NCBI GenBank assembly: GCA_900298995.1
Contig: OMIC01000009.1
Span: 1 to 41,410 of the forward strand
Source of the DNA: Hyphomicrobiaceae bacterium
GTDB lineage: Bacteria > Pseudomonadota > Alphaproteobacteria > Rhizobiales > Aestuariivirgaceae
Length of the DNA: 41,410 nt
Direction of reading: 5' to 3'
Part shown: in pieces, positions 1 to 8,883 of the stretch
How the letters are laid out: every line of letters starts with the position of its first letter
Position numbering within the stretch: the first letter of the stretch is position 1
Position numbers and translations under genes: made by a program
Notes under the pieces: generated by a model
What the model was told of the DNA's origin: nothing
Database searches by the model: none
Seen by the model: the letters and a program-made list of their open reading frames with translations, nothing else

Positions 1-339
1 GCATTGCAGTCGCGCAAGCGCTGGATCGTGGGCACGCTGCAGCCCATCGGCCGCCTGATGGTGGATGATGGCGCCGTGACGGCGCTGGCCAGGGGCAAGA
101 GCCTTCTGCCGGCCGGCGTGAAGAGCGTCGCGGGCAGCTTCACGCGCGGTGACACGGTGTCGGTGGTGACGGCAAAGGGCCGCGAGATTGCACGCGGGCT
201 TGTGGCCTATGACGCCGCCGATGCGGCGCGCATCGTCGGACTGAAGTCATCCGAGATCGAGAAGGCGCTGGGCTTCCGGGGCCGGGATGAACTGATCCAC
301 CGCGATGACATGGTGCTGATGGGCGGAGACCGCGGATGA
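1..339 (+). CDS. proB: Glutamate 5-kinase, C-terminal part (cut by window edge)
   Basis: This is the C-terminal end of glutamate 5-kinase, which phosphorylates glutamate in the first step of proline synthesis. The reading frame is open from base 1, so the kinase domain lies outside the window and only about 112 residues are visible. They form a PUA domain: a [10 protein letters not shown] start, then GKSLLPAGV, a [10 protein letters not shown] strand and the ending [16 protein letters not shown], all typical of ProB. The stop codon overlaps the proA start by 4 bases (ATGA), which suggests translational coupling with the next enzyme of the pathway. The TTG at base 4 is not a real start. Confidence 0.93.
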   Translation, partial: ALQSRKRWIVGTLQPIGRLMVDDGAVTALARGKSLLPAGVKSVAGSFTRGDTVSVVTAKGREIARGLVAYDAADAARIVGLKSSEIEKALGFRGRDELIHRDDMVLMGGDRG

Positions 340-1607
340 GCACAGACCTGGCCAGCCGGCAACTGATGATGACGCTGGGCGAGGCGGCGCGCGCCGCAGC
401 GCGGCAGCTGGCGCTCGCCGAGACGGCCCGCAAGAACACCGCGCTCACCGCCATGGCGGCGAAGATCCGCCGTTCGGCCGCCGACATTCTCTCGGAGAAC
501 CGCCGCGACCTCGAGGCCGCGCAGGCCCGGGACCTCAAGGCCAGCTTCATCGACCGGCTGACGCTGACCGAGGCGCGCATCGAGGCCATGGCGAAGGGGC
601 TGGAGGAGATCGCCGCCCTGCCCGACCCGGTGGGTCAGGTGATGGCGCAGTGGACGCGGCCCAACGGTCTTGCATTCTCGCGCGTGCGCGTGCCGATCGG
701 CGTCATCGGCATCATCTATGAATCACGGCCCAATGTGACCGCCGATGCCGGGGGCCTCTGCCTCAAGTCCGGCAATGCCGCCCTGCTGCGCGGCGGCTCG
801 GACGGTTTCCATTCCTCCGCCGCGATCGTCGCCTGCCTGCAGCGCGGGCTCGATGCAGCGGGGCTGCCGCGCACGGCGATCCAGATGGTGCCCACCGCCG
901 ACCGCGCCTGTGTCGGCATGATGCTGGAGGGGCTGGGCGGCACGCTCGACCTGATCGTGCCGCGCGGCGGCAAGAGCCTGGTGGCGCGCGTGCAGCAGGA
1001 TGCGCGCGTGCCGGTGTTCAGCCACCTCGAAGGCATCTGCCATGTCTATGTCGACAAGGCGGCCGACATCGGGATGGCGTGCAAGGTGGTGCTCAACGCC
1101 AAGATGCGGCGCACCGGCGTGTGCGGCGCGGCCGAGACGATCCTGATCGACAGGGCGGCGGCGGACCGCCTCCTGAAGCCCATCATCAGTACACTGATTG
1201 ATGGCGGCTGCGTGGTGCGTGGCGACGAGGCCTGCCAGGCAGCAGATCCGCGCGTCACACCCGCCACGCAGGCCGACTGGGGCGTCGAGTTCCTCGATGC
1301 CATCGTTGCGATGCGGCTGGTCGACGGGGTCGAGGGCGCCATGGCGCATATCGCGCGCTTCGGATCGCAGCACACGGAGTCGATCATCACGGCGGACACG
1401 GCCGCCGCCGAGCGGTTCCTCAGCGAGGTCGACAGCGCCATCGTGCTGCACAACGCCTCGACACAATTCGCCGACGGCGGCGAATTCGGTTTCGGCGCCG
1501 AGATCGGCATCGCCACCGGCAAGCTGCATGCGCGCGGGCCCGTCGGCGTCGAGCAGCTCACCACCTTCAAGTACCAGGTGCGGGGCGCGGGGCAGATCCG
1601 GCCATGA
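336..1607 (+). CDS. proA: Gamma-glutamyl phosphate reductase
   Basis: A 423-residue protein of normal family length. ProA reduces gamma-glutamyl phosphate to glutamate-5-semialdehyde with NADPH, the second cytoplasmic step of proline synthesis. It has the aldehyde dehydrogenase-like fold. Visible hallmarks are [17 protein letters not shown] in the cofactor domain, the catalytic cysteine in [15 protein letters not shown], and the C-terminal [13 protein letters not shown]. It overlaps proB upstream and nadD downstream by 4 bases each, so the three are almost certainly cotranscribed. Confidence 0.97.
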   Translation: MSTDLASRQLMMTLGEAARAAARQLALAETARKNTALTAMAAKIRRSAADILSENRRDLEAAQARDLKASFIDRLTLTEARIEAMAKGLEEIAALPDPVGQVMAQWTRPNGLAFSRVRVPIGVIGIIYESRPNVTADAGGLCLKSGNAALLRGGSDGFHSSAAIVACLQRGLDAAGLPRTAIQMVPTADRACVGMMLEGLGGTLDLIVPRGGKSLVARVQQDARVPVFSHLEGICHVYVDKAADIGMACKVVLNAKMRRTGVCGAAETILIDRAAADRLLKPIISTLIDGGCVVRGDEACQAADPRVTPATQADWGVEFLDAIVAMRLVDGVEGAMAHIARFGSQHTESIITADTAAAERFLSEVDSAIVLHNASTQFADGGEFGFGAEIGIATGKLHARGPVGVEQLTTFKYQVRGAGQIRP

Positions 1608-2221
1608 TCCTGAAGGCGCCTGCTTTCGGCGAGGGCCAGCGCATCGGGCTGTTCGGCGGCTCCTTCAACCCGGCGCATTATGGCCATTACCGCGTGGCGC
1701 TCTATGCGCTGAAACGGCTGGAGCTGGACTGGGTGTGGTGGCTGGTGTCGCCGCAGAACCCGCTCAAGGACCCTGCCGAGACCGCCGCATATGCCGCGCG
1801 GCTCGACTGCACGCGCGCGCTGGCGCGGCACCCGCGCTTCGTGGTGAGCGACATCGAGAGGCAGATGGGCGCCCGCACCACGGCGGAAACCCTCCGGGGC
1901 CTCGCGCCGCTGCTGCGCCGCGGCCACTTCGTCTGGATCATGGGCGCCGACAGTTTCGCCAATCTGCACCGCTGGCACGACTGGCTGGAGATCGCCGAAA
2001 CCCTGCCCCTTGCCGTGCTGGCGCGGCCCGGCTTCTCGCTGCGCGCGCTGGGCGGACCGGCTGCAACCCGTTTCTCGGAGGCGCAGGTGCCCTGCGAGAG
2101 GGCGCCGCAGCTTGTCACCCGGCGGCCGCCCGCCTGGTGCTTCATTCCCATGCCGCTCCGGCCGGAGAGTTCCACCGCCATCCGCCGCCAGAGCCGCGCG
2201 CCTCTTGAACGCGGCGCGTGA
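1604..2221 (+). CDS. nadD: Nicotinate-nucleotide adenylyltransferase
   Basis: NadD transfers AMP from ATP to nicotinate mononucleotide, giving deamido-NAD in NAD biosynthesis. The 205-residue protein shows the nucleotidyltransferase signature near its N-terminus, [15 protein letters not shown], containing the (H/T)xGH motif. It also has the [17 protein letters not shown] segment and the C-terminal PESSTAIRR motif that closes the active site. The ATG overlaps the proA stop. The proBA-nadD-rsfS-rlmH order is common in alphaproteobacteria and supports the call. Confidence 0.95.
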   Translation: MILKAPAFGEGQRIGLFGGSFNPAHYGHYRVALYALKRLELDWVWWLVSPQNPLKDPAETAAYAARLDCTRALARHPRFVVSDIERQMGARTTAETLRGLAPLLRRGHFVWIMGADSFANLHRWHDWLEIAETLPLAVLARPGFSLRALGGPAATRFSEAQVPCERAPQLVTRRPPAWCFIPMPLRPESSTAIRRQSRAPLERGA

Positions 2222-2416
2222 ACCCTCTAGCGTGACCTCCGTATCGTTCCACCACGCGCCACGCAACGCACCGCCGATGCAGAACCGATTGCGGAACCAG
2301 GGATCACGCCACTGAAAGCACCAGCAAAGAAGACCGCTGCCCGGAAGGCCGCGGCGAAATCCGGCACGGCAGCCAAGCGCGCCAGGCCGTCCGCGGCCAG
2401 CAAGCCCAAGGAGCCG

Positions 2417-2848
2417 ATGCCGGAGATCCCGGCCGAATTGCTCGCGCCGCAACCCAAGGCCGTCAGGCCGCGCAAGCCGCGTGGCAAGGCCTCGGCGGCC
2501 AGCAAGCCCAAAGGCGTGCTCGACCTGGTGCTCCAGCAACTCGATGACGCCAAGGCCGAGCAGATCGTGACCATTCCGCTCGACGACAAGTCGGCCGTGG
2601 CGGATGCGCTGGTGGTGGCGTCGGGGCGCTCCAACCGCCATGTCGGCGCGATTGCCGACCAGCTCGTCCAGAAGCTCAAGGAAAAGGGCTACCGCGACCT
2701 TCGCATCGAGGGCGTGCCACAATGCGACTGGGTTCTCGTCGATGCCGGCGATGTGATCGTCCACATCTTCCGGCCCGAGGTGCGCAGCTTCTACAATCTC
2801 GAGAAGCTGTGGTCGGTCCACGCGCCGGGCGCGCCGCCGGCGACGTGA
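2417..2848 (+). CDS. rsfS: Ribosome silencing factor RsfS
   Basis: RsfS (Iojap/YbeB family) binds ribosomal protein uL14 on the large subunit and blocks subunit joining when nutrients are scarce. The conserved domain runs from about residue 33: LDDAKAEQIVTIPL, DALVVASGRSNRHVGAIAD, and the C-terminal DAGDVIVHIFRPEVRSFYNLEKLW. The start is uncertain. This ATG gives 143 residues but has AAGGAG only 3 bases upstream. The frame stays open back to 2231 and reads a Lys/Ala-rich stretch from a CTG at 2312, which has AGGGA at 2299-2303 at good spacing. The protein may therefore be 35 residues longer. Confidence 0.93.
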   Translation: MPEIPAELLAPQPKAVRPRKPRGKASAASKPKGVLDLVLQQLDDAKAEQIVTIPLDDKSAVADALVVASGRSNRHVGAIADQLVQKLKEKGYRDLRIEGVPQCDWVLVDAGDVIVHIFRPEVRSFYNLEKLWSVHAPGAPPAT

Positions 2849-2852
2849 CGCC

Positions 2853-3335
2853 TTGCGGCTGGCCATCATCGCGGCCGGGCGGCTGAAGCCCGGCCCTGAA
2901 CGCAGCCTCGCCGAAGACTATCTGACGCGCGCCCAGGGCCTCGGGCGCAGTTGCGGCGTGTCGCGGATCACGGTCACGGAATTCGGCGAATCGCAGGCTG
3001 CAACGGCTGCCGCGCGCATGGCCGAGGAAGGACGGCTGATGATGGCCGCACTGCCGCCGCGCGGTTTCAGCGTGGTGCTGGACGAACGCGGCAAGGCGAT
3101 GAGCAGCACAGCCTTTGCCGATGTGCTGCGCCGTCACCTCGAGGGCGGAACCGGCGACATGGCATTTCTGATAGGCGGGCCCGACGGCCATGCCCCCGAC
3201 GTGCGGGAGTCTTCCGGTCTCACCCTGGGGTTCGGGCCGATGACCTGGCCGCACCGGCTGGTGCGGGTGATGCTGCTGGAGCAGATCTACCGCGCCATCA
3301 CCATTCTGGCAGGCCACCCCTATCACAGGGCGTGA
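2853..3335 (+). CDS. rlmH: 23S rRNA pseudouridine-1915 N3-methyltransferase
   Basis: RlmH methylates pseudouridine 1915 in helix 69 of 23S rRNA using S-adenosylmethionine. At 160 residues it is the usual size for this small SPOUT-fold, knot-forming dimeric enzyme. The SAM-binding FLIGGPDGH and the C-terminal MTWPHRLVRVMLLEQIYRA and HPYHR segments are diagnostic. Translation starts at a TTG 4 bases after the rsfS stop, with MRLAIIAAGRLKPGPE as the N-terminus. It ends the proline/NAD/ribosome gene run. Confidence 0.95.
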   Translation: MRLAIIAAGRLKPGPERSLAEDYLTRAQGLGRSCGVSRITVTEFGESQAATAAARMAEEGRLMMAALPPRGFSVVLDERGKAMSSTAFADVLRRHLEGGTGDMAFLIGGPDGHAPDVRESSGLTLGFGPMTWPHRLVRVMLLEQIYRAITILAGHPYHRA

Positions 3336-3375
3336 CGGCCCCCGGACGCGCCGGGAGCCGCCCTGCAAAGGTGTG

Positions 3376-4101
3376 TTACTTGGTCATCATCGACATGAAG
3401 TTCACCCAGCCCCGCGTGCCCAGCGTGGCCTGGGTCTGGGCATCGAGCGTCACCGTGTCCTGCCCGGCGGGCGGGATGGTGAGGATCGCCTCGTCAGCGG
3501 GCAGGTCGCCGCCGGCGTCAACATCCGTGAGATAGAACTTCGCCGGCTTGTCGGTGTCATTCAGGATGTCGATGGTGAAGCTGAAATTGATGGTGGCATC
3601 GTCACCACCACGCTTGAACACCGGCATGGCGATCAGCTTCTGCTGTGCGGCCTGAAGCTGCGGCAGGTTGAGGAACAGGCCCACCGACAGCAGACCGTCG
3701 TGCTTGCCATGCGGGAACACGGCAAAGCGCGCGGTGTCGCCCTCGAGCACATTGGTGAGGATCACGTCATTGCTCTGGCCGCCATCGGTGCGGATCAGGT
3801 TGGTGGCGAGCTGGAAGGTGCCCGCCGCGCCCTTGCCGGCCGGCGCGCAGCCCGTGAGCTGCAGCGGCACGTCCGGCGTGGACACCGTTTCCACCGTCAT
3901 CGTGCCCTCATCCTTGCACCACTCGGCATTCACGAATTGCCCGGTAATGGCAGCCATGACCGGAACCGGCGCACCCGACTGCGCGACGGACAGGATCTCG
4001 GACACGCGGATGGGCGTGCGGGTGTCGATCTGGCAGCCGGCGAGGGCGAGGGCCGCTGCCCCGACGGCGAGGCCCGAAAGGAACATTCTGCGGGTGATCA
4101 T
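3376..4101 (-). CDS. Putative lipoprotein of unknown function
   Basis: A 241-residue protein I cannot assign to a named family. The N-terminus MITRRMFLSGLAVGAAALAL followed by AGCQ is a lipoprotein signal with the lipid-attachment cysteine at residue 23. The preceding RRMFLSG resembles a twin-arginine signal, so export may be by Tat. The mature part is globular with no membrane segments; two further cysteines (in AEWCKDEG and LTGCAPAG) could form a disulphide. Its downstream end faces rlmH. A GGAG precedes the ATG by about 8 bases. It is transcribed alone, divergently from the EnvC-like gene. A cell-envelope role is only a guess from the signal and the neighbour. Confidence 0.8.
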   Translation of the reverse strand: MITRRMFLSGLAVGAAALALAGCQIDTRTPIRVSEILSVAQSGAPVPVMAAITGQFVNAEWCKDEGTMTVETVSTPDVPLQLTGCAPAGKGAAGTFQLATNLIRTDGGQSNDVILTNVLEGDTARFAVFPHGKHDGLLSVGLFLNLPQLQAAQQKLIAMPVFKRGGDDATINFSFTIDILNDTDKPAKFYLTDVDAGGDLPADEAILTIPPAGQDTVTLDAQTQATLGTRGWVNFMSMMTK

Positions 4102-4215
4102 TGCTCTACTCCATGATTTCAGCGGACAGTGTCTGTGCGCCGTTCTTGTCTGAGAGCACCGGATTAGCCGTTCCGGAGTTGCCCGTCGAGAGGAACCGCC
4201 CTCCGCCCGGCATGA

Positions 4216-4230
4216 TTAACGGATTGTAAA
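4216..4230. promoter_or_regulatory. Possible CtrA-like site (one mismatch)
   Basis: TTAA at 4216-4219 is followed after seven bases by TAAA at 4227-4230. This differs at one position from the CtrA consensus TTAA-N7-TTAA. It lies about 55 bases before the EnvC-like start, in the divergent promoter region. Single-mismatch matches are expected by chance at a few percent of TTAA sites, so this is weak on its own. Confidence 0.25.
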
Positions 4231-4284
4231 TGGCATCCGGGCATTCCTGTCTCCAAGCCCCGCCCCCGACATGCCGAAGGACCC

Positions 4285-5517
4285 ATGCGGCGTCTTGCCC
4301 TCATAGCCCTCACCCCGTTGCTGGCCCTCGCCGCGGCCTGCCCTTCCGCACGGGCGCAGGAGGCCCAGCAGCTCGAGAGCCTCGAACAGCAGATCACCAG
4401 CGGCAAGGCCAACGAGACGCGGATCGCCGAGGACATTGCCGCAGCCATCGCGGCCGAGGACGAGGTGGCGCGCAAGCTGGCGGCGATCGCCGGCGAGGTT
4501 CAGGCCCAGCAGGCCGTGGTGGCCGGGAGCGAGGCCGAACTCACCCGGCTGAAGCGCGAGCGCGCCGGCCTGCTTGCCGACCTGGGCGAGACGCAGGACA
4601 TGCTCTCGGAGCTTCTGGCGGGCCTCCAGCATCTCGAGCAGAACCCGCCGCCCGCCCTTGTGGTGCGGCCCGACGACATTCTCGCGGCGCTGCGCGGCGC
4701 CATGCTGCTGGGCACCATCGCCCCGGAACTGCAGGCCGAGGCCGAGGCCCTGAACAGCCGCCTCGACCGCCTGACCCAGCTCGAGGCCGAAATCGCCACC
4801 CGCCGCCAGGAGGTGGCGCAGGAACTCATCCGCCTTGATGGACAGCGCACCGATCTCGCCCGACTGGTGGAGCAGAAGCGGTCGCTGGTCAGCGAGGGCA
4901 ACGCCGCCCTGGCCGCCGAGCGCCAGCGCGTCGCCACGCTGGCCGAGAAGGCCAAGTCCCTGAAGCAGCTTCTGGCGAAGCTCGCCGAGGAGCGCCAGAA
5001 GGCCGAGGCCGACGCCTCCGCCGCCGAGCAGGCCCGCCAGCAGCAGGAGGCACTGCTGCGCCAGCCCGACATCGCCTTTTCAGAAGCCAGGGGCCGGCTC
5101 CTGCTGCCCGCCCGTGGCGATGTGCTGCGCCGTTTCGGCGATCCGGACGGGCTCGGCCGCGAGATCCAGGGGCTGATGCTGGCCACGCTGCCCGGCGCCC
5201 AGGTGACGGCGCCCGCCAGCGGCAAGGTCGAGTTCGCGGGCGCGTTCCGGTCCTATGGCCAGATGGTCATCCTCAATCCCGGGGGCGGCTACCGGGTGCT
5301 GCTCGCCGGCATGGACAGGCTGACGGTGGCTGTGGGAGACTATCTCCGGGCGGGCGAACCCGTCGGCGAAATGGGTGGCGGCCCTGCTTCCGTCACACTT
5401 TTCAGTGAAGTGGCAACGGACGGACGGCCGGTGCTATACATCGAGTTCAGGAATGGCACGGACGCCATCGATTCGGGGCCCTGGTGGGCCGGTGGTTTGA
5501 AAGAGGCACGCGGATGA
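4285..5517 (+). CDS. EnvC-like murein hydrolase activator (degenerate M23 domain)
   Basis: A 410-residue exported protein. Residues 1-24 are a signal peptide ending in ARA. About residues 27-260 are a long Glu/Gln/Ala-rich coiled coil. About 275-400 is a LytM/M23 domain starting RGRLLLPARGDVLRRFGDPD. The zinc ligands of active M23 peptidases are not visible: the usual HxGxD region reads REIQGLMLAT, and the HxH region reads VLYIEFRNG. This is the pattern of EnvC-type proteins, which activate cell-wall amidases during septum splitting rather than cutting peptidoglycan themselves. It overlaps ctpA by 4 bases, an arrangement seen in many alphaproteobacteria. Confidence 0.9.
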   Translation: MRRLALIALTPLLALAAACPSARAQEAQQLESLEQQITSGKANETRIAEDIAAAIAAEDEVARKLAAIAGEVQAQQAVVAGSEAELTRLKRERAGLLADLGETQDMLSELLAGLQHLEQNPPPALVVRPDDILAALRGAMLLGTIAPELQAEAEALNSRLDRLTQLEAEIATRRQEVAQELIRLDGQRTDLARLVEQKRSLVSEGNAALAAERQRVATLAEKAKSLKQLLAKLAEERQKAEADASAAEQARQQQEALLRQPDIAFSEARGRLLLPARGDVLRRFGDPDGLGREIQGLMLATLPGAQVTAPASGKVEFAGAFRSYGQMVILNPGGGYRVLLAGMDRLTVAVGDYLRAGEPVGEMGGGPASVTLFSEVATDGRPVLYIEFRNGTDAIDSGPWWAGGLKEARG

Positions 5518-6863
5518 AGACGAACCGGTTGCAGAATTTTGGCCTGGTGCTGGCGGGTGCGGTGTCCGCCTCGCTGCTGTGGCACGCCTTTGGCGATGCG
5601 GGGGCAACCTCCAACGCCGATACCTACAAGCAGCTGAACCTGTTCGGCGACGTGTTCGACCGTGTCAGGGCCGACTATGTCGAGGAGCCCAACGAGCAGC
5701 AGATGATCGAGGCGGCCATCAACGGCATGCTGGCCTCGCTCGATCCGCACTCGAGCTACATGAACAAGAAGCAGTTCCAGGACATGAGCGTGCAGACCCG
5801 CGGCGAGTTCGGCGGGCTCGGCATCGAGGTGACAATGGAGAACGGCCTGATCAAGGTGGTCTCGCCCATCGACGACACGCCCGCCTCGCGTGCCGGGCTG
5901 CAGGCCAATGACCTGATCGTGAAGATCGACGGCACGGATGTGCAGGGCATGACGCTCAATGACGCGGTCGACAAGATGCGCGGCAAGATCGGCACCGACA
6001 TCAAGCTCACCATCCAGCGCCAGGGCAAGGAGCCCTTCGATCAGACGCTCACCCGCGACCGCATCCGCGTGCAGTCCGTCAAATATGCCATCGAGGCCGG
6101 CGACATCGGCTACATCCGCATCTCCTCCTTCACGGAGCAGACGCAGGAAGGCCTCGAGAAGGCCATGGCGCATTTCCGCACCGAGCTCGGCGACAAGGTG
6201 AAGGGCTATATCCTCGACCTGCGCAATGATCCGGGCGGCCTGCTCGACATGGCGATCTCGGTGTCCGACACCTTCCTCGACAAGGGCGAGGTGGTGTCCA
6301 CCCGCGGCCGTCACGCCGACGAGACCCAGCGCTTCAACGCCACCAAGGGCGATCTTGCCGACGGCAAGCCGGTAGTGGTGCTCATCAATGGCGGATCGGC
6401 CTCGGCGTCGGAGATCGTGGCCGGTGCGCTCCAGGATCACAAGCGGGCCACCCTCATCGGCACGCGGAGCTTCGGCAAGGGCTCGGTGCAGACCATCATT
6501 CCGCTCGGCGGAGAGGGCGCGCTGCGCCTGACCACCGCGCGCTACTACACGCCGGCCGGACGGTCGATCCAGGCCAAGGGCATCGATGCCGACATCATCA
6601 TCGAGCAGGAGCTTCCGCCCGAACTGAAGGGCAAGGACGTGTCGACCGAGGGTGAGGCCGGCCTCAAGGGCCACCTCAGCAACGAGGCGGGCGGCGAGGA
6701 AGGTGGCGGCTCGTCGGCCTATGTGCCGGAGGACAAGACCAAGGACATGCAGCTCAAGGCGGCGATCGACCTCCTGCATGGGGTGAAGGTCGTGAGCAAC
6801 GTCAAGCCCAAGGACGAAAAGGCCAAGGACGGCGCCACGGCGACCGAGCCTGCCGCCAACTGA
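5514..6863 (+). CDS. ctpA: C-terminal processing peptidase, S41 family
   Basis: A periplasmic serine protease of 449 residues that trims or degrades envelope proteins from their C-termini. Order: an N-terminal membrane/signal segment (about residues 8-25), a PDZ domain (about 95-170) including GLGIEVTMENG and ASRAGLQANDLIVKIDG, then the S41 core. The Ser/Lys dyad is visible as S297 in GGSASASEIV and K322 in SFGKGSVQT, with the expected 25-residue spacing. The start ATG overlaps the EnvC-like stop (ATGA). A longer open frame from 5484 has no better start. The C-terminus is a Lys/Asp/Ala-rich tail. Coupling to the EnvC-like gene suggests a shared role in cell-wall remodelling. Confidence 0.95.
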   Translation: MKTNRLQNFGLVLAGAVSASLLWHAFGDAGATSNADTYKQLNLFGDVFDRVRADYVEEPNEQQMIEAAINGMLASLDPHSSYMNKKQFQDMSVQTRGEFGGLGIEVTMENGLIKVVSPIDDTPASRAGLQANDLIVKIDGTDVQGMTLNDAVDKMRGKIGTDIKLTIQRQGKEPFDQTLTRDRIRVQSVKYAIEAGDIGYIRISSFTEQTQEGLEKAMAHFRTELGDKVKGYILDLRNDPGGLLDMAISVSDTFLDKGEVVSTRGRHADETQRFNATKGDLADGKPVVVLINGGSASASEIVAGALQDHKRATLIGTRSFGKGSVQTIIPLGGEGALRLTTARYYTPAGRSIQAKGIDADIIIEQELPPELKGKDVSTEGEAGLKGHLSNEAGGEEGGGSSAYVPEDKTKDMQLKAAIDLLHGVKVVSNVKPKDEKAKDGATATEPAAN

Positions 6864-6914
6864 CCCCGGCAGGCGGCCGGAAAGGGCCACCATTTCGCAA
6901 CGCATGATTTAAGG

Positions 6915-6930
6915 TTAACAGGGCGTTAAC
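6915..6930. promoter_or_regulatory. Perfect CtrA-type binding site
   Basis: TTAA at 6915-6918, seven bases, then TTAAC at 6926-6930 match the full CtrA consensus TTAA-N7-TTAAC. Another TTAA at 6909-6912 lies just upstream. The site is in the 125-base gap between ctpA and the deacetylase gene, about 60 bases before the latter's ATG, so it could control the deacetylase-rppH group. Binding is inferred, not shown. Confidence 0.55.
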
Positions 6931-6988
6931 TCTTCTGCCCCGAAAGTCGGCTGGCCACGAATCATGCTGACCCCGGTGTTCAAAGACC

Positions 6989-8194
6989 ATGCCCCGTGAC
7001 GAGTTCCGGCGCCCGCTGAAGAGACGCAGCCTCGGCGAACGGCTGTGGGCAAGGCGCCCGAGCCCTCTCGTCTTCACGGCCTGCCTCATGCTCGCGGTGT
7101 TTCTGGGCGGCGGCCTCTGGCTGTCCCGCATTCCCCGGCCCTTCGCGGGCGAGCCTGTCGTGCTGGCGGACATCCCTGCCGCTGCCGAACTCGTGACCGC
7201 CTCGATCACCCCCGCCACCGAGCCCCCGGCCGAGAGCGACGCTGCCAGCACCGAAGACGTGATCGACCAGAGCGCGGCCGAGATCATTCCGGTGGGCGAG
7301 GCGGCCCCGCAAGAAGAGGCCGCTCCCCCCGAAGCGCCCGACTATGAGCAGGAAGCCACCATCATCGTGGCCCCCAACCGGCCGCTCCGCAAGGCTCCCG
7401 TCGATGCCGTCACCGAACGCAACGCACAGGGCCCGCTGCCGCGCATCTCCGGCGCGGGCAAGAAGCCCTTCGATGTCTATTCGCAGGTGACGCCCATGGC
7501 GGTGCTGGAATCGCGGCGGCCAAAGATCGTGCTGGTGCTGGGCGGCATGGGTCTCAACCAGAAGCTCACACGCGAGGCCATCGAAAAGCTTCCCGGCGAC
7601 GTCACGCTGGGATTTGCGCCCTATGGCGATGATCTGCAGAGCCAGGTCAACAAGGCGCGCGCACGCGGCCACGAGATCCTGCTGCAGGTGCCGATGGAAC
7701 CCGTGGGCTATCCCGGCACCAACCCCGGACCCAACACCCTGCTGACCGACGCCACGCCTGAAGACAATCTCAAGGCGCTGACGTGGCACATGAGCCGCTT
7801 CGCCGGCTATTCCGGGATCACCAATTACATGGGCGCGCGGCTCCTCGGCGAAGAGGACGCGCTGCGTCCGGTGATGAAGGAGCTGAAGGCGCGCGGCCTT
7901 GTCTATCTCGAGAACGGCACCGGCAACCCGACGCTGTCGGCAAAACTGGGCCAGGAGGTTCGGCTGCCGGTCCGCAACGCGGGCCTGGTCATCGATGCCG
8001 ATCCCACCGCACCGGCCATCGCCGCCGCTCTGGAGCAGCTGGAACAGGAAGCCATCGCCACTGGCTGGGCGATCGGCACGGGCGCGGGTCTCGAGGTGAC
8101 CATCGAAACTGTTGCGGAATGGATAAAAACCCTGCAGGAGAAGGGCATATTGCTGGTGCCGGTGAGCGCCGCCTACAAGGAACGCCCTGCCTGA
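6989..8194 (+). CDS. Divergent polysaccharide deacetylase family protein (DUF610/YibQ-like)
   Basis: A 401-residue protein anchored by one N-terminal membrane segment (about residues 27-47) after a basic cytoplasmic start. A Pro/Ala/Glu-rich linker follows (about 50-150), then the divergent polysaccharide deacetylase domain (about 165-395). Recognisable segments are [37 protein letters not shown] and [13 protein letters not shown]. The family has a carbohydrate-deacetylase-like barrel, but the true substrate is not established. It commonly sits beside ctpA and rppH in alphaproteobacteria, which supports the call. Its stop shares one base with the rppH start (TGATG). Confidence 0.9.
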   Translation: MPRDEFRRPLKRRSLGERLWARRPSPLVFTACLMLAVFLGGGLWLSRIPRPFAGEPVVLADIPAAAELVTASITPATEPPAESDAASTEDVIDQSAAEIIPVGEAAPQEEAAPPEAPDYEQEATIIVAPNRPLRKAPVDAVTERNAQGPLPRISGAGKKPFDVYSQVTPMAVLESRRPKIVLVLGGMGLNQKLTREAIEKLPGDVTLGFAPYGDDLQSQVNKARARGHEILLQVPMEPVGYPGTNPGPNTLLTDATPEDNLKALTWHMSRFAGYSGITNYMGARLLGEEDALRPVMKELKARGLVYLENGTGNPTLSAKLGQEVRLPVRNAGLVIDADPTAPAIAAALEQLEQEAIATGWAIGTGAGLEVTIETVAEWIKTLQEKGILLVPVSAAYKERPA

Positions 8195-8691
8195 TGGCCA
8201 GACACGACGAGACCGACGCCTACCGCCCCTGTGTGGGGGTGATGCTGCTTAACCCCGGGGGCCAGGTCTGGATCGGCCGCCGTTTCGACAAGCAGAATGA
8301 CGAGGGCAAGGGCCACTGGTGGCAGATGCCGCAGGGCGGCATCGATCCCGGCGAGGACATCCGCCGCGCCGCGCTGCGTGAACTCGCGGAGGAAACCGCC
8401 GTCACCTCGGCCGAGGTCATCGCCGAGTCACGCAACTGGTACAGTTACGATCTGCCCCAGCATCTGATCGGCAAGTCATGGAACGGCAAGTACCGCGGCC
8501 AGAAGCAGAAATGGTTCGCGCTCCGCTTCACCGGAGACGAGCGCGAGATCAACCTGCAGCCACCCGGCCACAAGCAGGAATTCGACCAGTGGCGCTGGGC
8601 AGCGATGGACGAGGTGCTGGCACTCATCGTGCCGTTCAAGCGGCAGGTCTATGAGCAGGTGATCGCCGAATTCCGCCACCTCGCCGATTGA
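8194..8691 (+). CDS. rppH: RNA pyrophosphohydrolase
   Basis: RppH removes pyrophosphate from the 5' end of triphosphorylated mRNA, opening it to RNase E decay. The 165-residue Nudix protein has [21 protein letters not shown] at its start and the Nudix box [20 protein letters not shown], in which the usual near-terminal Gly is Ala. WWQMPQGGI and the late [13 protein letters not shown] are also typical of this subfamily. The chosen ATG gives the family's normal length and shares one base with the preceding stop; the same frame is open far upstream inside the deacetylase gene, but that is overlap only. Confidence 0.95.
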   Translation: MARHDETDAYRPCVGVMLLNPGGQVWIGRRFDKQNDEGKGHWWQMPQGGIDPGEDIRRAALRELAEETAVTSAEVIAESRNWYSYDLPQHLIGKSWNGKYRGQKQKWFALRFTGDEREINLQPPGHKQEFDQWRWAAMDEVLALIVPFKRQVYEQVIAEFRHLAD

Positions 8692-8701
8692 AGAGTCCTT
8701 C

Positions 8702-8878
8702 ATGTCCAAAGCCCAGATCGTCCAGCTTCTCATCACGATTGCCGGCATTGCGCTGGCCGTCATCGTGTTCCTGTTCGGCCCCTTCGACATGCTGGGCAAC
8801 GGCGCGCTGGCTTTCGTCATCTTCCTCGCGGCGGGCATCGCGGCGGGATTTGCCTATGCGAAGCTCGCGGCCCGCTGA
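8702..8878 (+). CDS. Small two-helix membrane protein, unknown
   Basis: A 58-residue frame, ATG at 8702 and TGA at 8876-8878, filling the gap between rppH and the HAD gene. The translation has two hydrophobic segments (about residues 8-26 and 34-53) joined by a short GPFDMLGNG turn and ending AYAKLAAR. That is a credible helical hairpin of the inner membrane. Spacing is 10 bases after the rppH stop and 5 before the HAD start, consistent with an operon. I do not recognise a family and propose no function. Confidence 0.65.
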   Translation: MSKAQIVQLLITIAGIALAVIVFLFGPFDMLGNGALAFVIFLAAGIAAGFAYAKLAAR

Positions 8879-8883
8879 CAGCC

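Noticed and set aside
1046-2869. 607-codon minus-strand frame opposite proA, nadD and rsfS
   Set aside because: It runs through three recognised plus-strand genes with no motif of its own.
3336-3375. Imperfect GC-rich hairpin between rlmH and the lipoprotein gene as a shared terminator
   Set aside because: The stem has mismatches and no T-run on either strand.
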